64,000 nt of DNA from Aureimonas altamirensis (GTDB lineage: Bacteria > Pseudomonadota > Alphaproteobacteria > Rhizobiales > Rhizobiaceae). Numbering within the stretch: position 1 is the first letter of the stretch; the number at the start of each line of letters is the position of its first letter. The notes below the pieces were generated by a model that worked only from the letters and a program-made list of their open reading frames with translations, did no database searches and was not told where the DNA came from. Location: NCBI RefSeq assembly GCF_001463885.1, contig NZ_BBWQ01000018.1, positions 310,001 to 374,000 on the forward strand, given 5' to 3'. Positions 55,490 through 63,451 of the stretch are shown here, in pieces. The position numbers were made by a program, and so were the translations under genes.

Positions 55490-56623
55490 TTACTTGGCGG
55501 TGGAAGGGGTTGCGTCGGGTGTTACGATGCCTGCCGTACGCCGCCCGGTCAGACGCTTCAGCAGCGGCTCGACATGCGTGGTCCACAGGCCGGCGAGACC
55601 CATGGGGAAAGCCACCGTCACACCGATGAACAGCGCGCCCATGGCGAACAGCCACAGTTCGGGAAAGCTTTCGGAAAACGAGGTCTTGGCGAAGTTGACG
55701 AGCAGCGTTCCGTAGACCGCACCCAGCAGCGACAGGCGGCCGCCGACGGCACAGAAGATCACCATTTCGATGGATGGCACGATGCCGATCAGCGTCGGCG
55801 ACATGAAGCCCACCTGCAGGGTGAACATCGCACCGCCGATGCCGGCCAGCGCCGCCGCGAAGGTGAAGACGAAAATCTTGAAGCGCGCCGTGTCGTAGCC
55901 GGAAAAGCGCACGCGGTCTTCCTTGTCGCGCATGGCGACCAGGATACGCCCCAGCTTGGAACTGCGCACCAGCATGCACAGCACGATGGCGCCGAGCAGC
56001 AGGAAGGCGTTGATGAAGTAAAGGATCGTCTTGGCGCCGTCGCCGCGGATATCGAAGCCGGCAAGGGTGCGCAGGTCGGTGATGCCGTTGACGCCGCCCG
56101 TATAGCCCTGCTGTCCGACGATCAGAATGGTCAGGATGGCGGCGATGGCCTGCGTGATGATGGCAAAGTATACGCCGCCGACCCGCCGGGTGAACATTGC
56201 AAAGCCGATCACGAAGGCAAGTGCGGCGGGCACCGCCACGATGCCGATGAGGGTCAGCGGCAGCGAGTGGAAGGGCTGCCAGAACCACGGCAGTTCCGTG
56301 ACCTGGTTCCAGTCCATGAAGTCCGGAATGCCGGGGGTGGACTGGATGGCGGTGGCTTCCGGCGTCGAGGCCTCGAGCTTCAGGAACATCGCCATGCAGT
56401 AGCCGCCGAGGCCGAAGAAGATGCCCTGCCCCAGCGACAGGATGCCTGCGCTGCCCCAGCACAGGACCAGCCCGACGGCGACGAAGGCGTAGGTGAGATA
56501 TTTTCCGACGAGGTTGAGCCGGAAGGCGTCGGTGACGGCTGGAATGATCAGGAGGATCAGCGCGGCCAGGATGAGAAGGCCGATGGCCTGTCCGCGCATG
56601 GGGGAGTTCAGCGGGTTCTGCAT
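55490..56623 (-). CDS. urtC: Urea/amide ABC transporter permease UrtC
   Basis: The 377-residue LivM-type permease has about ten hydrophobic segments and the UrtC-typical GSAGILSLGQGIFFGLGGYCMAMFLKLEA and MRDKEDRVRFSGYDTARFKIFVFTFAAALAGIGGAMFTLQVG. The ATG at 56623 is nine bases after the urtB stop and gives the normal length; the open frame runs on upstream through urtB as a shadow. Confidence 0.93.
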   Translation of the reverse strand: MQNPLNSPMRGQAIGLLILAALILLIIPAVTDAFRLNLVGKYLTYAFVAVGLVLCWGSAGILSLGQGIFFGLGGYCMAMFLKLEASTPEATAIQSTPGIPDFMDWNQVTELPWFWQPFHSLPLTLIGIVAVPAALAFVIGFAMFTRRVGGVYFAIITQAIAAILTILIVGQQGYTGGVNGITDLRTLAGFDIRGDGAKTILYFINAFLLLGAIVLCMLVRSSKLGRILVAMRDKEDRVRFSGYDTARFKIFVFTFAAALAGIGGAMFTLQVGFMSPTLIGIVPSIEMVIFCAVGGRLSLLGAVYGTLLVNFAKTSFSESFPELWLFAMGALFIGVTVAFPMGLAGLWTTHVEPLLKRLTGRRTAGIVTPDATPSTAK

Positions 56624-56631
56624 GGCGGGCC

Positions 56632-57558
56632 TCAGTTGCGGACCTTGAGGGTGAACAGGCCCTGCGGCCGCACCATCAGGATGGCGACGACGGTGAGCAG
56701 GGTAAGAACCTTGGCCATCGAGCCCGACAGGAAGAACTCCATGGTCGACTGGGCTTGCGAGATGGCGAAAGCGGAAGCGAGCGTGCCGATCAGGCTGGCC
56801 GCACCGCCGAAGACGACGACAAGGAACGTGTCCACGATGTAGAGCTGGCCTGCGCTGGGCCCGGTCGAGCCGATCATGGTGAAGGCGCTGCCGGCAATGC
56901 CGGCAATGCCGCAACCCAGCCCGAAGGTAAGGCGATCGACCTTCTCCGTATCGATGCCGACCGCGCCGGCCATCGGCCGGTTCTGCACCACGGCGCGCAC
57001 CCGTGCCCCGAACCTGGAGCGGTACATGAGCAGCCAGACGGCCAGCGTTATCGTCAGCGTGATCGCCATGACGATAAGGCCGTTGATCGGCACCTCGACC
57101 ATGTCGGTCAACGCCAGCGAGCCCATCATCCAGTCGGGCAGCGTCACGCCCACTTCGCGCGCGCCGAAGATGCTGCGGAAGGCCTGCTGCATGATCAGGG
57201 AGAGGCCCCAGGTGGCCAGAAGCGTATCCAGCGGACGGCGATAGAGAAAGCGGATCAGCCCCCATTCGACCGCCATGCCGGCCGCGCCGCTGACGATGAA
57301 GGCAAGGCCCATCGATATGAAGAATGTGATTGGCATCAACGCCGGGGCATGGGCCTGCGCAAGCGTCGAGACCAGATAGGTCACGTAGGCGCCGAGGATC
57401 ATGAACTCGCCATGCGCCATGTTGATGACGCCCATCTGGCCGAAGATGATGGCCAGCCCCAGCGCCATCAGCACCAGGACGGAGAACAGCGTCAGCCCGG
57501 CGAAGCCCTGCATGGCGAAAATGGAAGAAAGCTCGCTCCAGCTATAGTCGGCGAACAT
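56632..57558 (-). CDS. urtB: Urea/amide ABC transporter permease UrtB
   Basis: The 308-residue LivH-type permease has the segments LALGLAIIFGQMGVINMAHGEFMILGAYVTY, VEWGLIRFLYRRPLDTLLATWGLSLI and GAVGIDTEKVDRLTFGLGCGIAGIAG. The length is that of the short UrtB (without the N-terminal receptor-like extension). A 73-base gap with a strong hairpin separates it from urtA. Confidence 0.93.
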   Translation of the reverse strand: MFADYSWSELSSIFAMQGFAGLTLFSVLVLMALGLAIIFGQMGVINMAHGEFMILGAYVTYLVSTLAQAHAPALMPITFFISMGLAFIVSGAAGMAVEWGLIRFLYRRPLDTLLATWGLSLIMQQAFRSIFGAREVGVTLPDWMMGSLALTDMVEVPINGLIVMAITLTITLAVWLLMYRSRFGARVRAVVQNRPMAGAVGIDTEKVDRLTFGLGCGIAGIAGSAFTMIGSTGPSAGQLYIVDTFLVVVFGGAASLIGTLASAFAISQAQSTMEFFLSGSMAKVLTLLTVVAILMVRPQGLFTLKVRN

Positions 57559-57595
57559 CGGTCGGCTCCCGTCGCGTTACGTTGAGGCAAGGCGT

Positions 57596-57621
57596 GTGGC
57601 CGGCCCGTTCGGGCCGGCCAC
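57596..57621 (-). terminator. Strong intercistronic hairpin between urtA and urtB
   Basis: GTGGCCGGCCC and GGGCCGGCCAC form a perfect 11-bp stem with a 4-base loop, 11 bases past the urtA stop. No U-tract follows on the minus strand, so it more likely stabilises the urtA mRNA end or slows read-through than fully terminates. Such hairpins commonly make the receptor more abundant than the membrane parts. Confidence 0.6.
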
Positions 57622-57631
57622 GCTGGGACGC

Positions 57632-58897
57632 TTATTGATAGCCTTCGGGGAAGGGATTGGGCTCCATCAGGTCGGTGGTCTCGTAGACGATGTCGTACTG
57701 CCCGTCGGGCAGCGCATGGCCGATGCGCGTCTTGGACCAGAGATGATGGTTCTCGTGGATCTTCACATAGCCTTCCGGCGCGGTATCCAGTTCGATGCCG
57801 GGGCTGGCGGCCCGCACCTTGTCGATATCGAAGCTGCCGGCCTTTTCCACCGCGGCCTTCCAGAGCCACGGGCCCAGATAGGCGGCCTGCGTCACGTCGC
57901 CCACCACCATGTCGGCGCCATAGGCTTCCTTGAACTTGTCGACGAAGCTCTTGTTGTTCTCGTTGTCGATGCTCTGGAAATATTTCATCGCGGCGTAGGC
58001 GCCGTTGATGTTTTCGCCGCCGATGCCCCGGATTTCGTCTTCCGTCACCGAGATGGTCAGAAGAAGCGGCTTCTCCTTGGTCATGTCGATACCGGCAGCC
58101 TTCAACTGCTTGTAGAAGGCGACGTTGGAGCCGCCGACGACGATGGCATAGATGACATCGGGCTTGCGCAGCTTGATCTTGTTGATCACCGAGTTGAACT
58201 GCGTGTGGCCGAGCGGATAATAATCCTCGCCGACCACTTCGAGCCCCAGCTTTTCGATGTGCTTGCGGGCGATCTTGTTGGACGTGCGCGGCCAGATGTA
58301 ATCCGAGCCCAGCAGATAGAAGGTCTTGGCGCCCTTCTCTTTCGTCACCCAGTCGATGCCTGCCAGGATCTGCTGCGTCGCTTCCTGCCCGGTGTAGATC
58401 ACGTTCGGGCTCTCTTCCAGACCTTCGTAGAAGGTCGGATAATAGAGCATGCCGTTATACTGCTCGAAGACCGGCAGCACGGCCTTGCGGGACGCCGACG
58501 TCCAGCAGCCGAAGACGGCCGCCGTCTTGTCTTCCACCAGAAGCTTGCGCGCCTTCTCGGCAAAGGTCGGCCAGTCCGACGCGCCGTCTTCCTGGATCAC
58601 CTCGATCTTGCGGCCAAGGACGCCTCCGGCGGCGTTGATCTCGTCGATGGCCAGCTTCTCGGCCTGCACCGACCCGGTCTCGCTGATCGCCATGGTGCCC
58701 GACACCGAGTGCAGGATGCCCACCTTGACCGTGTCATCGGTGACGGCAAGCCCGGTCGTGTTCACCTCGGCGGTCGGCGGCCCCGCCGCGAAGGCGACTG
58801 TCGGCAGAGCCGCCATCATGGCCAATGCGGCGGCCCCGAACATCAGGCGTCGCCGTGTGACGGACGGCGAGGCCGTCCCCTTGTTCCGTTCTGTCAT
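57632..58897 (-). CDS. urtA: Urea/amide ABC transporter, substrate-binding protein UrtA
   Basis: The 421-residue receptor starts with a twin-Arg signal (TRRRLMFGAAALAMM, ending VAFAAG), so Tat export is possible. The mature part matches UrtA/AmiC-like receptors: TVKVGILHSVSGTMAISE, IEVIQEDGASDWPTFAEKARKLL, AVFGCWTSASRKAVLPVFE and NGLLYYPTFYEG-like NGMLYYPTFYEGLEESPN. The start at 58897 avoids a longer upstream open frame that overlaps the divergent gene's promoter. It heads the urtABCDE-fmdAB operon. Confidence 0.94.
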   Translation of the reverse strand: MTERNKGTASPSVTRRRLMFGAAALAMMAALPTVAFAAGPPTAEVNTTGLAVTDDTVKVGILHSVSGTMAISETGSVQAEKLAIDEINAAGGVLGRKIEVIQEDGASDWPTFAEKARKLLVEDKTAAVFGCWTSASRKAVLPVFEQYNGMLYYPTFYEGLEESPNVIYTGQEATQQILAGIDWVTKEKGAKTFYLLGSDYIWPRTSNKIARKHIEKLGLEVVGEDYYPLGHTQFNSVINKIKLRKPDVIYAIVVGGSNVAFYKQLKAAGIDMTKEKPLLLTISVTEDEIRGIGGENINGAYAAMKYFQSIDNENNKSFVDKFKEAYGADMVVGDVTQAAYLGPWLWKAAVEKAGSFDIDKVRAASPGIELDTAPEGYVKIHENHHLWSKTRIGHALPDGQYDIVYETTDLMEPNPFPEGYQ

Positions 58898-58999
58898 GGT
58901 GAAGCCCCATCTCTTGGAAGAAGCGGCCGCCGCAAGGGATGAAGCGTCCGGGCCGCGCTGATCACGGGTTGCAGCCTTGCCCGGATCGCTGCGCTGCAA

Positions 59000-59019
59000 A
59001 ATACGTGAAATCGCGTATT
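59000..59019. promoter_or_regulatory. Palindrome AATACG-N8-CGTATT in the urtA/kinase divergent region
   Basis: AATACG (59000-59005) and CGTATT (59014-59019) form a 6-8-6 inverted repeat about 100 bases upstream of urtA and 130 bases upstream of the kinase gene. Such spacing suits a LuxR-family response regulator dimer; the regulator encoded at 62506 is the natural candidate. Confidence 0.4.
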
Positions 59020-59036
59020 CCAGCCGCGCGGGGCTG

Positions 59037-59052
59037 TGGCATGATCCATGCC
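59037..59052. promoter_or_regulatory. Palindrome GGCATG-ATC-CATGCC, also a sigma-54-like element
   Basis: The 6-3-6 repeat (59038-59052) also fits the GG-N10-GC spacing of a sigma-54 promoter on the plus strand (TGGCAT at the -24, ATGC at the -12). It would lie about 95 bases before the permease-kinase start. Nitrogen genes are often sigma-54/NtrC controlled, but the -12 half is not a good match, so an operator is equally likely. Confidence 0.35.
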
Positions 59053-59147
59053 GACAGTTTGAGAACGAACCCTTGATTTCCGCACGCGCCGGCGCGCCCG
59101 ACGCGATATCCTTGACCGGCGTTATTTCCGCCCCGTCCGGAACGCAG

Positions 59148-62100
59148 ATGACAGCACCCCAGCGCATCGTCCGGAATCGTCGCAGCTACAACCAGTGGGT
59201 TGCGAACGAGATGCTGGAAGATTACGCGCTGCGCTTCACCGCGAAGCGCGGCCGCCGCTGGTCGCCGCTGCAACTTGCCATGACGGCGTGCGGCGGCATT
59301 TCCTTTCTGGCGCTGGAAGCGATCGGCGGCGCGATCACGCTGCATTTCGGCTTCTGGGCCGCCTTGGCCGCCACCCTGACCGTGTCGACGCTGATCTTCT
59401 GCGCCAGCCTGCCGATCACTTATTACGCCGCGCGCTATGGCATCGACATGGACCTTCTGACGCGCGGTGCCGGGTTCGGCTATCTCGGCTCCACCGTCAC
59501 GTCGCTCATCTATGCCTCATTCACCTTCATCTTCTTCGCCGTAGAGGCGGCCATCATGGCCATGGCGCTGGAAATGATGACGGGCCTGCCGCTGTGGGCG
59601 GGCTACATCGTCTGCGCGGTCGCAGTCATCCCCATCGTTGCGCACGGCATGAACATGATCAGCCGGTTCCAGATCGTGACCCAGCCCTTCTGGCTGGTGC
59701 TCAACCTTGCGCCGTTTGTGTTTCTGGCCATCGCGGCGCCGATCGGCCTGGCAGACTGGACGGCCTATTCCGGCACGGTCGCGGCCCATGTCTCGCCTGT
59801 CGCCATGTTCGGCGCGGCATCCGCCATCCTGTTCGCGCTGACGGCGCAGATCGGCGAGCAGGTGGATTATCTCCGCTTCATGCCGGAGAGGGCAAAGGGG
59901 CAGCGCAACATCGGCTGGTGGGTGGCACTCCTGGCGGGCGGTCCCGGCTGGATCGTCATCGGCGCCGCCAAGATCCTTGCCGGCTCCTTCCTTGCGGTCC
60001 TTGCTGTGTCCTACGGCCTTGCCCCGTCGGAGGCCAGGCACCCGACCGAAATGTACCGCGTGGCCTACGCCACCATGTTCGACAATCCGGCCATCGTCAT
60101 TGCCGCCACCGGCATCTTCGTGGTGGTGGCGCAGATGAAGATCAACGTCACCAATGCCTATGCGGGCTCGATCGCCTGGTCGAACTTCTTTTCCCGCCTG
60201 ACGCATCATCACCCCGGACGCGTCGTATGGCTTGTCTTCAACGTCGCCATCGCGCTCCTGCTGATGGAAATGGGGGTGCTCCAGGCGCTGGAGCAGATCC
60301 TCGGCCTCTATGCCATCGTGGCCGTGTCGTGGGTCTTCGCGCTGACGGCGGACCTCGTCGTCAACAAGCCGCTCGGCCTGTCGCCCAAGCCGATCGAGTT
60401 CAAGCGCGCGCATCTCTACGACATCAACCCCGTCGGCTTCGGAGCCATGGGAGCCGGCATCCTGGCTTCGACGCTGGCCTATCTGGGCCTGTTCGGCGCA
60501 ACGCTGGCGGCCCTGCATGTCTATGTCGCGATGGTCACGGCCTTTGCCGTATCCCCGCTCATCGCATGGGCGACGGGCGGGCGCACCTACATCGCACGCG
60601 CGCCCACCAATAGCTGGAACGGCGCGCAATCACTGCGCTGCTGCGTCTGCGAAAACAGCTTCGAGCCCGAGGACATGGCCACCTGCCCGGCCTATTCCGG
60701 CCCCATATGCTCTCTCTGCTGTACACTCGATGCGCGCTGCCGCGACATGTGCAAGACGGACAGCCGCCTGCGTGAGCAGATCGTCTCGTTGCTGCGGGCG
60801 CATTCGCGGCGGCTGGCGGCCTTCGCCGATTCTCCGCGCGGGCACTATCTGGCCGTGTTCGCCACCATGATGACGCTGACGGGCGGCATCCTGGCCCTCA
60901 TCGCCTTTCAGGCCGCACTAGACCGGCCGGAGGAAACCGACGCCATCACCGGCTTTGCCGTCCGCGTCTTCGTTGTCTTCGCCATCGTGGAGGGCATCGT
61001 TTCCTGGCTGTTCGTGCTGGCCCATCACAGCCGGCGCGTCGCACAGGAGGAAACCAGCCGGCAGACCCGGGCGCTGACGCGCGAGATCAAGGCGCATCGG
61101 CAGACGGATATCGAGTTGCAGGCCGCCAAGGAACGTGCCGAGGCCGCCAGCCTGGCCAAGACGCGCTTCCTGTTCGGCATGAGCCACGAATTGCGCACGC
61201 CGTTGAACTCCATTCTCGGCTACGCGCAATTGATGGAGCAAGACACAACGCTGCCGGCCCGCCGCCGCGAAGGCGTCAAGGTGATCCGCCGCAGCGGCGA
61301 GCATCTTGCCGGGCTTATCGACGGCCTTCTGGATATTTCGCGCATCGAGGCCGGCAAGCTGCAGGTCTACCGCGACCCGATTTCGCTGACGGCGCTTCTG
61401 GGCGAGCTGGAAGAGATGTTCCGGATGCAGGCCGGCAATGTCGGACTGGAATTCCTGTTGGTGCGCGAGGGGACGGTGCCCGACCATGTGCGTGGCGACG
61501 AAAAGCGGCTGCGCCAGATCCTGATCAACCTTCTGTCCAACGCCTTCAAGTTCACACGCGAAGGCACGGTGATCCTGCGCGTTCGCTATCGCAGCCAGAC
61601 GGCGGAATTCACCGTCATCGACACCGGTCCCGGCATCCCGGCAGACGATCTGGAGCGTATTTTCGAACCCTTCGAGCGCGGCGACCATGGTGCGCCCGGC
61701 TCGGGCATCGGGCTGACCATCACCAAACTTCTGGTGGGAATTCTTGGTGGCGAGATGAAGGTCGAGAGCCGCCTTGGCGTCGGCAGCAGCTTTACCGTGC
61801 GGCTGATGCTGGCCAGCGATACGGCACCGCGGATGGCCGAAAGCCTGCGGGGGCACCCGACAGGCTATCTCGGCCCACGGCGCACCATCCTTGCCGTCGA
61901 CGACGAGCCGGCGCATCGGCAATTGCTGGAGGACATCCTCCAGCCGCTCGGCTTTACGCTTTTCACCGTGGACAGCGCCGCCGCCGGCCTGCAGATGGCC
62001 GAGCTGACCGAACCCGACCTCTTCATCCTCGACGTCAACATGCCGGGCATGGACGGCTGGGAGTTGTCGAGGCGGCTGCGGATGCAGGGCAACACGGCCA

Positions 62101-62513
62101 AGCTAATCATGCTTTCGGCGGACCGGCGGCCGGCCATCCCGGACGCGCGTCTGTGCGACGACTGGGTATCGAAACCCCTGTCCCTGCAAACGCTTCTGTC
62201 CTCGATCGAACGTCTGCTGCGGCTGGAATGGGTGTGCGAAGCAGCGTTGCCAATGCCGCCCGCTATCCTGAACAGCCCGTTGGAACCATCCGAAATTCCC
62301 GGCCCGCAGGCACGCGCGCAACTTGCGGACGCACTGCGGATCGGCCACGCAAGAGGCGCCCATGTCCAGCTCGATGCCATCGCCCTCGCCCACCCGCGCA
62401 CCGAACGCTTCGTCGCGCAGGTCCGCTCACGCCTCGATCTCTACGATCTCGACGCCTGCCTTGCGCTTGTCGAGGGGGTCGGCGACCTCGGCGCCGGCCG
62501 TGCCGATGCCTAG
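59148..62513 (+). CDS. NCS1 nucleobase permease-hybrid histidine kinase fusion
   Basis: This 1121-residue protein begins with a complete 12-helix NCS1 (purine/cytosine/allantoin permease) domain at about residues 20-480. A Cys-rich linker follows with nine Cys in residues 498-535 (CCVC, CSLCC). Two more helices lie near 565-627. A kinase core follows: His680 in SHELRTPLNS, N-box LSNAFKF, G-box GSGIGLTI. Then come a receiver (phosphoacceptor Asp962 in LDVNMPGMDGW) and a 70-residue helical tail. It is likely a permease-derived sensor reporting uptake or presence of a nucleobase, hydantoin or amide. It is divergent from the urt-fmd operon and overlaps the LuxR regulator gene by eight bases. The start at 59148 fits the NCS1 N-terminus; upstream codons are unconserved. 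Confidence 0.9.
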   Translation: MTAPQRIVRNRRSYNQWVANEMLEDYALRFTAKRGRRWSPLQLAMTACGGISFLALEAIGGAITLHFGFWAALAATLTVSTLIFCASLPITYYAARYGIDMDLLTRGAGFGYLGSTVTSLIYASFTFIFFAVEAAIMAMALEMMTGLPLWAGYIVCAVAVIPIVAHGMNMISRFQIVTQPFWLVLNLAPFVFLAIAAPIGLADWTAYSGTVAAHVSPVAMFGAASAILFALTAQIGEQVDYLRFMPERAKGQRNIGWWVALLAGGPGWIVIGAAKILAGSFLAVLAVSYGLAPSEARHPTEMYRVAYATMFDNPAIVIAATGIFVVVAQMKINVTNAYAGSIAWSNFFSRLTHHHPGRVVWLVFNVAIALLLMEMGVLQALEQILGLYAIVAVSWVFALTADLVVNKPLGLSPKPIEFKRAHLYDINPVGFGAMGAGILASTLAYLGLFGATLAALHVYVAMVTAFAVSPLIAWATGGRTYIARAPTNSWNGAQSLRCCVCENSFEPEDMATCPAYSGPICSLCCTLDARCRDMCKTDSRLREQIVSLLRAHSRRLAAFADSPRGHYLAVFATMMTLTGGILALIAFQAALDRPEETDAITGFAVRVFVVFAIVEGIVSWLFVLAHHSRRVAQEETSRQTRALTREIKAHRQTDIELQAAKERAEAASLAKTRFLFGMSHELRTPLNSILGYAQLMEQDTTLPARRREGVKVIRRSGEHLAGLIDGLLDISRIEAGKLQVYRDPISLTALLGELEEMFRMQAGNVGLEFLLVREGTVPDHVRGDEKRLRQILINLLSNAFKFTREGTVILRVRYRSQTAEFTVIDTGPGIPADDLERIFEPFERGDHGAPGSGIGLTITKLLVGILGGEMKVESRLGVGSSFTVRLMLASDTAPRMAESLRGHPTGYLGPRRTILAVDDEPAHRQLLEDILQPLGFTLFTVDSAAAGLQMAELTEPDLFILDVNMPGMDGWELSRRLRMQGNTAKLIMLSADRRPAIPDARLCDDWVSKPLSLQTLLSSIERLLRLEWVCEAALPMPPAILNSPLEPSEIPGPQARAQLADALRIGHARGAHVQLDAIALAHPRTERFVAQVRSRLDLYDLDACLALVEGVGDLGAGRADA

Positions 62514-63354
62514 CCTGTCGCGCATCGTCGTACTGGTGGTGGACGATTCTCCGGACAGCCTTGCCGTCCTGACCGAAACGCTGGAGCGCGAAGGCGCGGA
62601 CGTTCTGGTGGCGCGGTCCGGCGATGCGGCCCTTGGCATCGTGGCCCGCGTCAAGCCCGACATCGTCCTGCTCGACGCGCTGATGCCGGGCCGTGACGGT
62701 TTCGAGACGTGCCGGGCCCTGAAGGCGGACGAAGGCTCCGCCGGCATCCCGGTCATATTCATGACAGGCCTGGACGAGACGGAGCACATCGTGCGCGCCT
62801 TTTCCGTTGGCGGCGTCGATTACGTGACCAAGCCTTTCGCCGTCGCCGAGGTGATCGCGCGGATCAAGGTCCATGGCCGCAATGCCAGCCGCTCGCGCCT
62901 TGTGCAGCAAGCGCTGGAAACCAGCGGACGCCACCTCGTGGCCACCGATGCGCAAGGCCGGGTCACATGGGTTTCGGCCGAAGCGCGAAACCAGTTGCAG
63001 CCAGGCGCAACGCTGGTCGACGATCCGCACAGCCTTTTGCCGGGTGCAGTCGTCGAGGCGGCGGGGCTGACGCTCAACCATCTCGGCGCATGCGGTCCGT
63101 CGGAATATCTGTTCGAGCTTCTCGAAACCACGCGGGCGATTGCACCCGAAGAGGTGCTCAGGCAGGATTTCGGCCTCACCTCGCGCGAGGCGGAAGTGCT
63201 CATCTGGCTGGTGCGGGGCAAGTCGAACCGCGACATCGCCACCATCCTTAATCTATCACCCCGCACGGTGGACAAGCATCTGGAAGCGGTCTTCCGCAAG
63301 CTCGGCGTCGAAAACCGGACGTCGGCCGTTGCCCTGGCGGTTGCCAAAATGTAG
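62506..63354 (+). CDS. REC-(PAS-like)-LuxR response regulator
   Basis: The 282-residue regulator has a receiver (residues 5-125; acidic pair D13/D14, phosphoacceptor D57, Lys in VTKPFAV). A middle stretch of about 80 residues resembles a small PAS domain (HLVATDAQGRVTWVSAEA). A C-terminal LuxR HTH spans about 217-275 (LTSREAEVLIWLVRGKSNRDIATILNLSPRTVDKHL). The ATG at 62506 lies within the end of the kinase gene, so translation is coupled. It is almost certainly the output partner of the permease-kinase; the divergent urt-fmd promoter is its likely target (inference). Confidence 0.92.
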   Translation: MPSLSRIVVLVVDDSPDSLAVLTETLEREGADVLVARSGDAALGIVARVKPDIVLLDALMPGRDGFETCRALKADEGSAGIPVIFMTGLDETEHIVRAFSVGGVDYVTKPFAVAEVIARIKVHGRNASRSRLVQQALETSGRHLVATDAQGRVTWVSAEARNQLQPGATLVDDPHSLLPGAVVEAAGLTLNHLGACGPSEYLFELLETTRAIAPEEVLRQDFGLTSREAEVLIWLVRGKSNRDIATILNLSPRTVDKHLEAVFRKLGVENRTSAVALAVAKM

Positions 63355-63451
63355 CTCTGGGCGATGTACTGTCGATATGGGCATTTCCCCAAAGCGCGGC
63401 GGACAGCCGCGCCGTTCGCGGCCCATACGACAAAGGGTGGAAACGGATCAG

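Noticed and set aside
54491-56842. 783-codon plus-strand frame opposite urtD and urtC
   Set aside because: His/Gln/Asp-rich shadow translation with no domain; the urt genes on the other strand are unambiguous.
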